Shown piece by piece: positions 1-8,100 of a stretch of 64,000 bases of DNA (position 1 is the stretch's first letter; the number at the start of each line of letters is the position of its first letter). Location: assembly GCF_014697355.1 (NCBI RefSeq), contig NZ_JACJRQ010000001.1:496001-560000 (forward strand), read 5' to 3'. The stretch is from Nostoc calcicola FACHB-3891 (GTDB lineage: Bacteria; Cyanobacteriota; Cyanobacteriia; Cyanobacteriales; Nostocaceae). The notes beneath the pieces are model-generated. The model had not been told where the DNA came from. It did no database searches and saw nothing but the letters and a program-made list of their open reading frames with translations. The position numbers and the translations under genes are program-made.

Positions 1-427
1 CTGGTAATTCTTCAGATAATTGTTCTGATGCTACTTCTACAGATTGATTAAATTCTTTTACTTCTTCTGGTGATAAGGGAGATGTTTTATTTTTATCTAG
101 TAATTCATCAATTTTATCAAGACTTGTTGTTAGATTATCTTTAGTTTTTTTATGTTTCCGTGGTTTTTTAATTTCTTCTTCTTCCTTAACTTCCCCATTT
201 AAAATACCTAATTCTGAGCATTTAAAAGCGATCGCTTTTTTAACTTCATCCAAAATAAGTGGATTAGCTTTATTAAAAATAGATGATAGGGAGTTTAAGG
301 CAGTTGTCAGGTCAAATTCAATCTCTTGTGCTGCTTTGATTTCACGATCTAATTGATCTATTTCTTCCAGTAATGATTTTTTTTCAGTAATTTTATCGTC
401 AATAAATTGTAGAGTTGCAGTAGTCAT
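1..427 (-). CDS. Hypothetical coiled-coil protein, 3' part cut by window edge
   Basis: An open frame starts at an ATG at 427-425 on the minus strand and stays open to the window edge, so the C-terminus is missing. The visible ~142 residues are charged and helical: an early Lys/Glu-rich coiled coil (ITEKKSLLEEIDQLDREIK), a KKPRKHKKTK basic patch and a Glu-rich end. I do not recognise a family. It is divergent from the ribbon-helix-helix gene at 565, and the gap between them carries 10-bp-phased GTATAAC repeats, so that repressor probably controls both genes (inference). The AT-rich base composition matches the rest of the left element. Confidence 0.7.
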   Translation of the reverse strand, partial: MTTATLQFIDDKITEKKSLLEEIDQLDREIKAAQEIEFDLTTALNSLSSIFNKANPLILDEVKKAIAFKCSELGILNGEVKEEEEIKKPRKHKKTKDNLTTSLDKIDELLDKNKTSPLSPEEVKEFNQSVEVASEQLSEELP

Positions 428-458
428 AAATTTTTTATCTCTTTTTAGCTTATATCTT

Positions 459-550
459 TAGTATAACACTGTATAACTATTATTGACTAAAATTTAAAAA
501 AAATTTCTAATAAAACAATCTACTGTATAATATAGTTATACAAAGTATAC
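459..550. promoter_or_regulatory. Phased GTATAAC operator between divergent genes
   Basis: GTATAAC occurs at 461 and 471, exactly 10 bp apart. A second block has GTATAAT at 525, the reverse complement GTTATAC at 535 and GTATACT at 545, again with 10-bp steps. One helical turn between half-sites is typical of operators bound by ribbon-helix-helix repressors. The block at 525-550 lies just upstream of the RHH gene and includes a TATAAT at 526-531 that could be its -10 box. Autoregulation is inferred. Confidence 0.55.
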
Positions 551-564
551 TAAGGATAGACACA

Positions 565-825
565 ATGAGCAAATTAACAGCATTTAGATTGCCAGAAGAT
601 CTTTTAGAGGAAATTGAAGAGTTGTCCTCTAAACTAAGATCGGATAAAACAGCGATCGTGATTAAAGCTTTACAAATTGGGATAGATAAAATAAAAGGAA
701 GTAAATTGAGGATTGAGCGTCCTTTACTACCTGAAGATGTGCAACAAATGATCGATGAAAGCAATCAAGTTTTAATATCGGAGATTGAAGAATTAAAAAA
801 GCAAATAAAAAATTTATCAAAATAG
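565..825 (+). CDS. Ribbon-helix-helix (CopG/Arc-like) transcriptional regulator
   Basis: The 86-residue protein begins SKLTAFRLPEDLLEEIEEL, the usual pattern of a short N-terminal beta strand (residues 2-8) followed by two helices, with a turn near DKTAIVIKALQIGI. This is the standard RHH DNA-binding fold. The C-terminal ~30 residues are a Glu/Lys coiled coil that may mediate oligomerisation. Phased GTATAAC repeats lie directly upstream and also before the gene at 5733, suggesting a small regulon. A hairpin terminator follows the stop. It could be an antitoxin, but no toxin partner is adjacent on the same strand, so a repressor or copy-control role is more likely (inference). Confidence 0.75.
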   Translation: MSKLTAFRLPEDLLEEIEELSSKLRSDKTAIVIKALQIGIDKIKGSKLRIERPLLPEDVQQMIDESNQVLISEIEELKKQIKNLSK

Positions 826-845
826 TTAAATTTATTGGCATAAAC

Positions 846-882
846 AAAAACCATCCAATTATTTAAAAGTTGGATGGTTTTT
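846..882. terminator. Bidirectional rho-independent terminator
   Basis: Thirteen-base arms AAAAACCATCCAA (846-858) and TTGGATGGTTTTT (870-882) form a perfect hairpin with A and T runs on either side. It lies between the convergent genes ending at 825 and 894 and can serve both. Confidence 0.85.
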
Positions 883-893
883 TATTTATGTTT

Positions 894-2381
894 TTAAACT
901 TTCCTTATTTTGCTTGATTTAGCGTCTATTTCTATTTTTCCGTTGCTTTCAAGATTAGATAAAATATCTTTTATTTCATGAGTAGGAATTTTTAAGATAA
1001 GGATAGAAGTTAAAAATTCAGTACTGCTGATTTCAACCCAATCTGTTGTTAAAATATCTAAAAGTTTATCCTCAAAACCACTACCTACAGATTCAGATTT
1101 TTTACTATCATGTACAGTCTCAAACTGTAGTGCGCTTCTTTCAAACTCAGGTGTAATGCCGATCCTCACAATCCCAGCTGTGGATAAAATGACAGATGAT
1201 TTAATATCACCTGCTTTCATTCCCTCTTGTAATTGTGTAAATTGGGTAAGTACTCTGGTGCGATCGCTTTCTTGTGGAATAATAAGGAAATTTTGCGCGG
1301 TTTTAGTCACGCAGTTACAATCACCAATTGGAATACCATTTTCGTCATGCCCGATCCTAGCGATCGCAAATATATCGAAATTATCCCGAATAGATCCCGA
1401 TCCTAATCCCCAATCAGTTATTTTAGGTGATTGGGTATCTATCCAAATAGTTGTACCAAGTGCAGCCCCATTATTTGCTAAGGTCATTAACTTACCCTGA
1501 ACAGTTTTAAAAATATCCTTATATGTTGAATTGAGTAGGTCTTTAATGCTCTGCCAGTCTGTGATAGCCAAAACTACGGGTGAAAATTCCCTTACACCTT
1601 GTTCTAAAAGCTTTTGGCGTTCCTCATAAATTTCCCAAATTTGATCTAACGCTCCTAAATCAATATCCTGTAAGTTGAAACCGTAATGATTTTGTTTTGG
1701 TACATTTGGGTGTATTGGTTCAATGCCCTTACCCTGCCAAGCAAATACTGTTAGATCAGAATGTAAACTAAAAGCCTGATCGAGCATGAAATAAAGTACT
1801 GTAGTCTTTCCAGTCCTTGACGGTGCGACAAGTGCTTTACTCTTTCCAGGTTTACCGGCCTGTTTAATGATCTCTACACCTACATCACGAAAAGCTTTAT
1901 ATTTATCGTGTTTGCTTAACTGGGTATTAGGTATTGGGGATTGGACATTAGGTATTGGGTATTGGGTATTGGGTATTGGTGATTGGGTATTACTGGCAGA
2001 ATCAATAAAATCATCTATAAAATCTTCTGCATCATTGGTAGGGCAAAAACCGCGCTTAAGTGCTTTATCAATCTGTAAAGCAGTTTCTTTTTCACCAAAC
2101 TGATTTTTATATTGATCCAAATGATCACCCTTTAATATGTGGGCCACTAATCCTTCATTAATAGCTTTCTCATTTCGATTAGTATTTTCAGTTTTTTTCC
2201 ATGCTTGATACCAGATCCACCCAGCAGTTAAAACACCAGCTGAAGGGAATGCAGTTACAGCAGCTACACCAAGCCCAGCAACGATACCACTAATCATAAT
2301 AAATTGAGATCCATCATTATCTATCTGTTCAGAAGCGATCGCTTGCCACTCTTCCAAACTTAAATCATCAAAATTATTCAT
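894..2381 (-). CDS. Membrane-anchored P-loop ATPase, DNA-transfer/translocase type
   Basis: A 495-residue protein. Residues about 28-57 are hydrophobic (one long or two short membrane segments). A P-loop with the sequence APSRTGKTT lies at residues 186-194, and a likely Walker B strand ends near VVLAITDW. This layout, N-terminal membrane anchor plus a cytoplasmic RecA-like ATPase, resembles VirD4/FtsK/HerA-type DNA motors, but similarity is at motif level only. It is the last gene of a minus-strand operon with two membrane or exported proteins upstream, fitting an envelope-associated machine. Residues about 131-154 are a PIPNTQS-type repeat produced by an intergenic repeat inserted in frame (DNA 1920-1991). 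A plasmid conjugation or partition role is possible. Confidence 0.6.
   Translation of the reverse strand: MNNFDDLSLEEWQAIASEQIDNDGSQFIMISGIVAGLGVAAVTAFPSAGVLTAGWIWYQAWKKTENTNRNEKAINEGLVAHILKGDHLDQYKNQFGEKETALQIDKALKRGFCPTNDAEDFIDDFIDSASNTQSPIPNTQYPIPNVQSPIPNTQLSKHDKYKAFRDVGVEIIKQAGKPGKSKALVAPSRTGKTTVLYFMLDQAFSLHSDLTVFAWQGKGIEPIHPNVPKQNHYGFNLQDIDLGALDQIWEIYEERQKLLEQGVREFSPVVLAITDWQSIKDLLNSTYKDIFKTVQGKLMTLANNGAALGTTIWIDTQSPKITDWGLGSGSIRDNFDIFAIARIGHDENGIPIGDCNCVTKTAQNFLIIPQESDRTRVLTQFTQLQEGMKAGDIKSSVILSTAGIVRIGITPEFERSALQFETVHDSKKSESVGSGFEDKLLDILTTDWVEISSTEFLTSILILKIPTHEIKDILSNLESNGKIEIDAKSSKIRKV
1920..1991. repeat. Heptameric TTGGGTA-type tandem repeat inside a coding region
   Basis: About ten imperfect copies of ATTGGGT/ATTGGGG-like heptamers run through the linker of the ATPase gene. 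They are translated in frame as repeated PIPNTQ/PIPNVQ units between the N-terminal anchor and the P-loop. Such heptamers are the known STRR type of heterocystous cyanobacteria and are normally intergenic. Confidence 0.8.
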
Positions 2382-2406
2382 TTAAAATCACCTTATTAAT
2401 TTATTA

Positions 2407-2431
2407 AACCCAACTTAAATTTAAGTTGGGT
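2407..2431. terminator. 24-bp palindrome between two operon genes
   Basis: ACCCAACTTAAA and its exact reverse complement meet without a spacer, giving a perfect palindrome between the stop of the gene at 2441 and the start of the gene at 2381. No long T run follows on the minus strand, so it may be an attenuator or mRNA-processing hairpin rather than a full stop. Confidence 0.5.
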
Positions 2432-2440
2432 AGTTAAAAT

Positions 2441-3130
2441 TTACCTCTGCGATATTCTGAAATAGTATTTTATTTGGGCAAGCCAAAACAAAAATTTTAC
2501 ACACAACTCAACTATAAAAATAGTGAGTAAAAGCATGATTACATTACCCCAATCAATTCTGCTAAATTGCCCAGTGGTAAGAATAAACATTAAATCACTT
2601 AAACCACCTTTAACTGGTGGGTAAACCATCATGCAGATTAAAAAATCTACCACATAGGCAAATAAAGCAGCAGTACGGGATCTAGAAATAGTTAATGCTG
2701 GAAACTTGTTATACCAACGTTTTAAAGCTTTAAGTGCTGGATCATCATTCTCCTTAATTTGGTATTTACTATGTGAATCGCACTCAGAGATAATACTCTG
2801 CATAAATCTGCGATCGCGTCTCAAAACTATGGGAAATAGCTGAATAGTTTGAATTGCTGCCCACAGTAAAAAACCAACTATCCAGTTGAATCCATAGATA
2901 AATAGACCAAGTATTGCACCAATAATCGGAATATCAAGGATTAAATTTATAATGAAAGAGTGATTAATACCACTACCAGTAATTAATTTCACTCCAATAG
3001 CATAAGGCTGGATATTAAGGTACATAAAGAACAGTACCAATGCCACAACTACCCAATAAAGAGCATTCACAAGGGTAGAAGCCGAAAAAGATTTTGATTT
3101 TGGTCTACTAGTTGTTGTTGCACTTTTCAT
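2441..3130 (-). CDS. Hypothetical multi-pass membrane protein
   Basis: A 229-residue protein with about five hydrophobic stretches: residues ~23-42, ~62-80, ~80-105, ~155-175 and ~190-215. The N-terminus is Ser/Thr/Lys-rich and cytoplasmic by the positive-inside rule. A charged loop (LRRDRRFMQSIISECDSHSKYQIKEN begins at about residue 123) separates the two hydrophobic halves. I recognise no family. It sits in the operon between a signal-anchored protein and the membrane ATPase, so it may form the membrane part of the same apparatus (inference). A terminator-like hairpin separates it from the gene upstream. Confidence 0.6.
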   Translation of the reverse strand: MKSATTTSRPKSKSFSASTLVNALYWVVVALVLFFMYLNIQPYAIGVKLITGSGINHSFIINLILDIPIIGAILGLFIYGFNWIVGFLLWAAIQTIQLFPIVLRRDRRFMQSIISECDSHSKYQIKENDDPALKALKRWYNKFPALTISRSRTAALFAYVVDFLICMMVYPPVKGGLSDLMFILTTGQFSRIDWGNVIMLLLTIFIVELCVKFLFWLAQIKYYFRISQR

Positions 3131-3164
3131 ATTAAATTTTCATGGTTCTGTTTATAAGTGTTTA

Positions 3165-3199
3165 TAGTCCTTTGTTTAATTCAAAGGACTATTTTTTTT
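3165..3199. terminator. Hairpin with T run
   Basis: Arms TAGTCCTTTG (3165-3174) and CAAAGGACTA (3182-3191) are perfect complements and are followed on the plus strand by eight T. On the minus strand the flanks are less typical, so it may act mainly as an intercistronic hairpin after the gene at 3198. Confidence 0.6.
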
Positions 3200-3668
3200 A
3201 TCTGATGTAACGGACTATCTGGTTATTCTGATCTGTGGTGGGTTTGTTAAAAGTTGGCGGATTACCTGTAAAAGCTGGCTCCCCAACTACTGCATTAAGT
3301 CTCCCATCTCGATCAAAATCCCTTGGAATTAGCTTTCCAGTATTCCCTTTACGATCGCATACTATAGTCCCACGTACCAATGCTTTTTTAGTTTTTTGGT
3401 TGTAAACTGGTTCCCCTTGTACTAAATCACCATCAACTAAATAACAACCATTTGAATATCTTTGTTCTGCGATCGTTGCCTCTGCCTCAGAGTGTTGCTG
3501 ACTGGCACGTAGTAAGTTTTCCTGGTTGAGATTGAATTGTACCTTTTCTCTCACTAAATTTGCAGATTGGATATTAGCCTTGATTGCATCTTGGGAGATA
3601 AAAATACATCCTAAAAATCCAATCCCAAAAATAATGTTTACTTTGTTTCTCCTAAAAAACTTCTTCAC
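3198..3668 (-). CDS. Hypothetical signal-anchored (exported) protein
   Basis: The 156-residue protein has a basic start (MKKFFRRNK) and a single hydrophobic segment at residues ~12-28 that ends GFLGC, so it is a signal anchor or a weak lipobox. A Gln/Glu-rich helix follows (~35-70). The C-terminal half has two Cys (in NGCYLVDGD and TIVCDRKGN) that could form a disulfide, and a DFDRDGRL acidic loop. The predicted location is periplasmic with one anchor. It starts 2 bp after the upstream stop, so it is translationally coupled. No family is recognised; the neighbours suggest a component of the same membrane system. Confidence 0.6.
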   Translation of the reverse strand: MKKFFRRNKVNIIFGIGFLGCIFISQDAIKANIQSANLVREKVQFNLNQENLLRASQQHSEAEATIAEQRYSNGCYLVDGDLVQGEPVYNQKTKKALVRGTIVCDRKGNTGKLIPRDFDRDGRLNAVVGEPAFTGNPPTFNKPTTDQNNQIVRYIR

Positions 3669-3670
3669 AT

Positions 3671-4252
3671 TTAAATTACCTCTAGAATGCTGTCTATAAA
3701 TGATCGGGTATTCTTCAATCGTTCTTTGGTTTGTTGATTCAAGAGTGTGAACTTTCCCAGGCTAGCTTGCTCCTTACCTGCTCTTTCAATCATTAAATTT
3801 TCTAATTCAGATGCAAGTTTTTGAGACTCATCATCAAGTTTATTTACCTGATTTTCAGCCCACTTATTTACTACTTGATTCTTAGCTTTTTCATAACTAT
3901 TGATGAGTCTTAACCCATCGTTAAATCCTCTCTGAATCGTCAAAACTGTTTCTTGATCGTTTAGCGCCTCATAAATAGCTTGGCTAATTAAATCTTGATG
4001 GTTGCGAATATCAGCGATCGCTTCCATTGAATTCTTAGGATCTGCTTTTGAAATATTCCCAACTGGTTGATCTTGTTGTTGTTTTGCTTCTACTAATTTT
4101 TCAATCTGCTCTACAAACTCTTCTGGTACTTCTGAATTCTCGTTGAATTTTTCACCAGGGAATTTAGACTCAAGTTGTGCAATTAACTTTTTAGGTGTGA
4201 AAGTTTGTCCAGTTGTTGCACTTAAAAATTCTGCGGCTTCTTTAATAATCAT
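3671..4252 (-). CDS. Hypothetical helical/coiled-coil protein
   Basis: The 193-residue soluble protein has an N-terminal ~35 residues resembling a small helical DNA-binding or adaptor motif (KEAAEFLSATTGQTFTPKKL), then long amphipathic helices rich in Gln, Glu, Asn and Lys. The region from ~100 to 190 is probably coiled coil. No catalytic motif is seen. Spacing of 3 bp to the gene upstream and 2 bp to the gene downstream shows one operon. Function unknown. Confidence 0.6.
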   Translation of the reverse strand: MIIKEAAEFLSATTGQTFTPKKLIAQLESKFPGEKFNENSEVPEEFVEQIEKLVEAKQQQDQPVGNISKADPKNSMEAIADIRNHQDLISQAIYEALNDQETVLTIQRGFNDGLRLINSYEKAKNQVVNKWAENQVNKLDDESQKLASELENLMIERAGKEQASLGKFTLLNQQTKERLKNTRSFIDSILEVI

Positions 4253-4255
4253 CTT

Positions 4256-4558
4256 TTAATTCTCCAAATAGAAATAATCAGGGTTTTGGCTCATTAATAC
4301 TCTTGCGTTTCTTTCTCCATGCTTCCTAAAGCTAAACTGAATTCTCTTTAAAACTGGGATATCAAAATTTGTAAGTTTCTCAGCTTTTGATATTTCCCCA
4401 TCCTCAGTACGAAAGCGTTTAAGTGTATCTAAAAATAAAGACCCAGATTTTAGATAGTGATAAAGCATTTGGCGAGAAACATTTAAAATCTCTGCTGCTT
4501 GCTCTCTAGAGAGTAAAATTTCAACAGAATCACCGTTTAAAAAATGTTTACTTGTCAT
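4256..4558 (-). CDS. Small helix-turn-helix protein, excisionase-like
   Basis: The 100-residue protein contains the MerR/excisionase-type motif LLSREQAAEILNVSRQMLYHY at residues ~14-34, as in helix_turn_helix_17 proteins. A basic tail (FRKHGERNAR) follows. It is the first gene of the minus-strand operon ending at 894. It may be the operon's regulator or an excisionase-like accessory factor. No integrase is adjacent, so the excisionase reading is weaker than the regulator reading. Confidence 0.65.
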   Translation of the reverse strand: MTSKHFLNGDSVEILLSREQAAEILNVSRQMLYHYLKSGSLFLDTLKRFRTEDGEISKAEKLTNFDIPVLKRIQFSFRKHGERNARVLMSQNPDYFYLEN

Positions 4559-4651
4559 TTAATCAACGTGTATTAAACTTTCATTGTTCAGGTTTTAGCA
4601 TCTATTTACCTAAATTAGGAGTAAAACAGTGTAACTTTAATTACAGCAAAA

Positions 4652-4804
4652 TTATTTATTTTTTAGATCTGTAACCAACCTTCCACCATAATTTACTAAC
4701 AATAATGTGAACAATTGGGAGAGTGAAAAAATACCAGTCTCCTGCATTATTTTTTCTGCTTGCTCAACATAAGCACCATCTAATACAATCCTTTTTTGAC
4801 TCAT
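4652..4804 (-). CDS. Small RHH-like protein (50 aa)
   Basis: A complete frame of 50 codons with ATG at 4804-4802 and TAA at 4654-4652. It begins SQKRIVLDGAYVEQAEKIM and continues with SLSQLFTLLLVNYG, a strand-helix-turn-helix layout like short plasmid RHH regulators. Its codon use and AT content match the neighbours. It lies upstream of the HTH operon on the same strand, separated by about 90 bp. Its small size makes the call moderate. Confidence 0.5.
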   Translation of the reverse strand: MSQKRIVLDGAYVEQAEKIMQETGIFSLSQLFTLLLVNYGGRLVTDLKNK

Positions 4805-5060
4805 AAAATTATTAAGTTATAGTTTTTAATTGCTTGAATTTTGAGAAATTTATAAACAACTAATCTAGAAAGTTTTTAACTTATTACGTTTCTTGGTGTT
4901 CTCTTTGCGTCACATTTTTAATATAACACATTAATAGCGGAAGTACTACTATATTTAGAGTATTTTTTAACATGTTCAATAATAAATAATCTTTTATTAT
5001 TTTAGAACCTTTACTGCATAAAGATGATAGGATTTAGTTAATGTTTAAAGGATCTGAAAA

Positions 5061-5267
5061 ATGGTTAAAGTTGTTTGTAAATTGAACTCAATTATTAAAA
5101 CTAAAGGCATCAGCCAGATTAGATTATCAGAAGAGACGGGTATAGCTAAAACGTCTATTAATAGACTATGCCAAAATAAATTTACAAGAGTAGATAATCA
5201 TACTCTTGAAGTATTGGGCGATTATTTTAAATTGGCATCTTTATCTGAATTATTAGAATATGAATAA
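5061..5267 (+). CDS. Cro/CI (XRE)-family helix-turn-helix regulator
   Basis: The 68-residue protein is a single HTH domain: SQIRLSEETGIAKTSINRLC is the helix-turn-helix core, followed by helices ending DYFKLASLSELL. This is the minimal Cro-like form with no effector domain, typical of phage and plasmid repressors or antitoxins. It faces the minus-strand operon divergently across an AT-rich 250-bp gap (4805-5060) in which I see no gene. A terminator follows at 5295. Confidence 0.8.
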   Translation: MVKVVCKLNSIIKTKGISQIRLSEETGIAKTSINRLCQNKFTRVDNHTLEVLGDYFKLASLSELLEYE

Positions 5268-5294
5268 TATTTAGGTTATTTAAGCGATCACACT

Positions 5295-5338
5295 AAAAAA
5301 GACCTTACCCTTTTTATGTGGTAAAGTCTTTTTTTATT
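5295..5338. terminator. Bidirectional rho-independent terminator
   Basis: AAAAAAGACCTTACC and GGTAAAGTCTTTTTT form a stem with one mismatch around a 10-nt loop, flanked by A and T runs. It lies between the convergent genes ending at 5267 and 5359. Confidence 0.8.
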
Positions 5339-5358
5339 AAAAATTAATTTATAACAGT

Positions 5359-5733
5359 TTATTTTTTTACAAGATTTACAAAATTAGATTCTCCTTTTTC
5401 CACTTTTACAATCTTTGTAGGTCTGGATAATTTATAATCTGTTTTCTGCTGATCTACATATTCTCTAAAATTTACATAGCCTTTGGAGTAGGGAACAACA
5501 AGAGCATCAAATTCTATTACATCACCAGGCTGTAAATTTAAAGATTCAAACCTTTTACCAAAAACAAACCATTGATGATCGATTACTTGCTGCATCGTAT
5601 CTAGGCGGCAAATATCAACAAGTAAAATGGTTGTTTCTGGGTAACCGTGATAATTATCTCTACATCCTAATTCTTCAAATTTTGCCCTAAATCTCACCCT
5701 TTCATCGTCTAAGTCTTTCAATTCTTTCTGCAT
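5359..5733 (-). CDS. Hypothetical protein under phased-repeat control
   Basis: A 124-residue soluble protein with a charged helical start (MQKELKDLDDERVRFRAKF), then a beta-rich section with PGDVIEFDALVVPYSKG at ~75-92. That stretch looks like an OB- or S1-like barrel loop, but the match is too weak to name. Two Cys (GCRD, DICRL) are present. Directly upstream lie three GTATAAC-like repeats at 10-bp spacing, the same as near the RHH gene at 565. Function unknown. Confidence 0.6.
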   Translation of the reverse strand: MQKELKDLDDERVRFRAKFEELGCRDNYHGYPETTILLVDICRLDTMQQVIDHQWFVFGKRFESLNLQPGDVIEFDALVVPYSKGYVNFREYVDQQKTDYKLSRPTKIVKVEKGESNFVNLVKK

Positions 5734-5761
5734 ATCTGTTAAATCTTAATTCATATCTACA

Positions 5762-5790
5762 GTATAACGTTGTATAACACTGTATGCAAC
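5762..5790. promoter_or_regulatory. Second phased GTATAAC operator
   Basis: GTATAAC at 5762, GTATAAC at 5772 and GTATGCAAC at 5782 are each 10 bp apart, upstream of the minus-strand gene starting at 5733. The pattern matches that at 461-477, implying the same regulator. Confidence 0.55.
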
Positions 5791-5945
5791 TAGATTTGAT
5801 TAAGGTCATCTAATTGTCAACTTAAAAAAGTAAAAATCTTCTATATCTTCTAATATCTCCCAAATGCTTCAAAATTCTTCATTTTAACGTGTCAGCTTTT
5901 TACAGCGATCACTCTAAGTTAAATGAAAGGTTCGATGTCGAATGG

Positions 5946-6194
5946 GAAACCCTGATTATTACGTTAATTTCTACGAAAAAATAAGGGTTTCAGAAAGTTT
6001 GATGTCGAATGGAAACTAAGCTTTTGATCTTAAATTAAAGGTTTGATGGGGATTGGAAAATACTTACCCAGTAAGGATTTGAACTATTTTGAAGCTTGGT
6101 TAGTGGCGATCTGAAAGTACTGTGATTAAGTGCGGTGCAAAATATTCTGAAACCGTTATTCTCTCGTAGAAACTAACGTAATAATCAGGGTTTC
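5946..6194. repeat. Pair of 46-bp inverted copies plus direct iterons
   Basis: The 46-bp segment 5946-5991 is repeated in inverse orientation at 6149-6194 with 42 of 46 matches by eye. Each copy itself begins GAAACCC and ends GGGTTTC (or near variants), so each has its own inverted termini. The motif GATGTCGAATGG occurs at 5934 and 6001, next to the left copy. No gene is seen in 5734-6598; the rest is AT-rich spacer. Confidence 0.7.
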
Positions 6195-6350
6195 AGGTGC
6201 GGTGCTGTGAGTGTGTCACTTTTCTAGGGATATCCTCAAAATCCGCGCAGATTTTCATAACACACCCCATGCCACCACACACCAGGGCGAAGAACTTTCA
6301 AAAAAAAGGTTAGGACTGTACTTAGAAAGATCGCGCTGATTTTTGTTAAT

Positions 6351-6410
6351 GGTGACTAGATCGCCGATTATTTTTATATAAAAAAGATCAAAATCAGCGA
6401 TCTAGTCACC
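6351..6410. repeat. 19-bp-arm hairpin
   Basis: GGTGACTAGATCGCCGATT (6351-6369) pairs with the inverse copy at 6392-6410 with a single mismatch, around a ~22-nt AT loop. No adjacent gene end explains it as a terminator. Confidence 0.7.
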
Positions 6411-6598
6411 AAAAATAGTCATCTTAAGTAGTTTTGAACATTTTTGAGTAGTTTTTTACACAAATTCATAAACTTGGTTTGATCTTGCAGTCTGGGGGCG
6501 ATCAGTGGTCGGAGTTAAGCGATATTTTATCAAAATCTGCAAATCAGCATCAAAATACGGTATTTTATCCCTATTAATATTGTTAGCCGCTTTTAATC

Positions 6599-6859
6599 AT
6601 GCCTTCTATCCTGCTATACATCCTTGCTATCTTCTTTCCTCCAATAGCTATTTCGCTTTGTGGTAAACCAATTCAAGTATTTTTTAATGTTTTACTTATT
6701 ATTTTTAGTTTTTTCTGTTTTGGATTTTTTGGCTTTCTTCCTTGCATAATTCATGCAATTATCATAGTCAGCAACCATCTAGCAGAACAACGATTAACCT
6801 CATCAGATAGATTTCGACTCAAAAGGTTTAGCCTCAGAAGCGGTGATAATCGCGATTGA
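6599..6859 (+). CDS. PMP3/YqaE (UPF0057) family small membrane protein
   Basis: The 86-residue protein has two hydrophobic segments (~3-22 and ~27-57). It carries the family pattern LAIFFPPIAI in the first helix and GFLPCIIHAIIIV in the second, as in PMP3/Ric1/YqaE stress proteins, which are normally ~50-60 residues. The C-terminal ~28 residues are a polar, Arg-rich extension. Members affect membrane potential and salt tolerance in yeast and plants; the bacterial role is unclear. It is the only credible gene in the repeat-rich 5.8-9.6 kb stretch. No clear ribosome-binding site is visible. Confidence 0.65.
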   Translation: MPSILLYILAIFFPPIAISLCGKPIQVFFNVLLIIFSFFCFGFFGFLPCIIHAIIIVSNHLAEQRLTSSDRFRLKRFSLRSGDNRD

Positions 6860-6929
6860 TGGTATCGAGTTCAACTCAGACTCTCTGGTGACCGAAAATA
6901 ATAGGCAAGTGGCGAGGTATTAATAAGAA

Positions 6930-7095
6930 GGAATAATAATCAGGGATAAATTTAACTTAAAAATAAACTGGCATTTAAATTTAATGATTAATTTACCAAG
7001 GAATAATAATCAGGGATAAATTTAACTTAAAAATAAAACTGGCAGTTAAATTTAGTGATTAATTTACCAAGGAATAATAATCAGGGATAAATTTT
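6930..7095. repeat. 70-bp tandem direct repeat, 2.4 copies
   Basis: Units start GGAATAATAATCAGGG at 6930, 7000 and 7071. The first two are 70 and 71 bp and nearly identical; the third is cut after ~25 bp. Inverse copies of the unit junction (TTATTATTCCTTGGTAAA) lie at 10252-10320. Confidence 0.85.
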
Positions 7096-7779
7096 AAGTG
7101 CGATCGCTTTCGCAACCTCGAAAGCAGAGGAGAAAGAGGGACAAATTCAAAAGGGGAGGTTAAGGATAGATTAAAATCTAAGGGATAGTTTAGTGTATTT
7201 AAACACTAAAAATAGTAATTTTAGTACTTAATCCGGGTTTAGTTGCCATATATATTAATAAGAATATGTACAAACTAAACCCGATCATTAGATCATCAGG
7301 CTGGAGAATTTAATCAACTCATCCAAAAAGATTTATTCCTACTGCGCTGATTTTTCCCCTACTGCCCTGACTGCTTCCTTAACTTATTGATTTACTTACT
7401 GTGGTACTGAGCAAGCGATTCTAGACAGGTTTAGCAGGATTCAGGTACAAAGTATCATCAAACCAATTTCAGATGTCTTTACGGGTGATTTTATCCGGCG
7501 TGCCCCTTGCGGCAATCCGTAAGGCAATAGTTCAGGCAATAATAAACAATGTATAAATTTATACGTTTTTAAATAATATAAATTTCTCACTCTCCTATTA
7601 ATGCCTTGAGACTTTGTTGCTATATCTGGCTTGTAATCTACTTGCTGAATAATTTCACTGCTACCGTTATATACAGATATCTAAGTTATAAAAACTACAT
7701 TAATTTTGTTAAAAAGTGTCAAAATGGTTTAATTCCGGCAATGGGTAAAGGCGATTTGGGTAAATTGGTAAGGAGGTAA

Positions 7780-8090
7780 CTGGAATCTTTACACAGTAAG
7801 CTTTCCCCCATTTGGGGGAATTGTTCAGCAAGTATCTGGAATCCTTACACAGGTATGTTTTAAGCCGTTTGGGTGAAAACCTCAGTAACTTGTTGGAATA
7901 AGCTGGAATCCTTATATAGTGCGATTCGGTTGTAACCGATGCCGATCATTAGAATAAGCTGGAATCCCATGATAGTAGCGACTCCACCTTAATGTGGAAA
8001 GCTTATGTAGTAAGCATCCCTGAACTTGCAGGAAAGCTTATGTAGTAAGCATCCCTCATTAAAGAGGAGCGATCGCACTCATGAAAATCT
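7780..8090. repeat. Array of six short hairpin units
   Basis: Four units begin CTGGAATCcttacA-like at about 7780, 7836, 7903 and 7959. Two more begin AAAGCTTATGTAGTAAGCAT at ~7998 and ~8034. After each lead lies a small stem with different sequence but the same position: TTCCCCC/GGGGGAA, GTTTT/AAAAC, TCGGTT/AACCGA, TCCAC/GTGGA, CCTG/CAGG and CCTC/GAGG. Stem pairing is kept while sequence changes. Confidence 0.6.
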
Positions 8091-8100
8091 AAAATAAGTT

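Noticed and set aside
565..825. RHH gene as antitoxin of a toxin pair
   Set aside because: No short toxin-like gene is adjacent on the same strand; the next plus-strand gene is 4 kb away.
4256..4558. Excisionase proving an integrative element
   Set aside because: The HTH is of the same class, but no integrase is visible and the gene heads an unrelated operon, so a regulator is equally likely.
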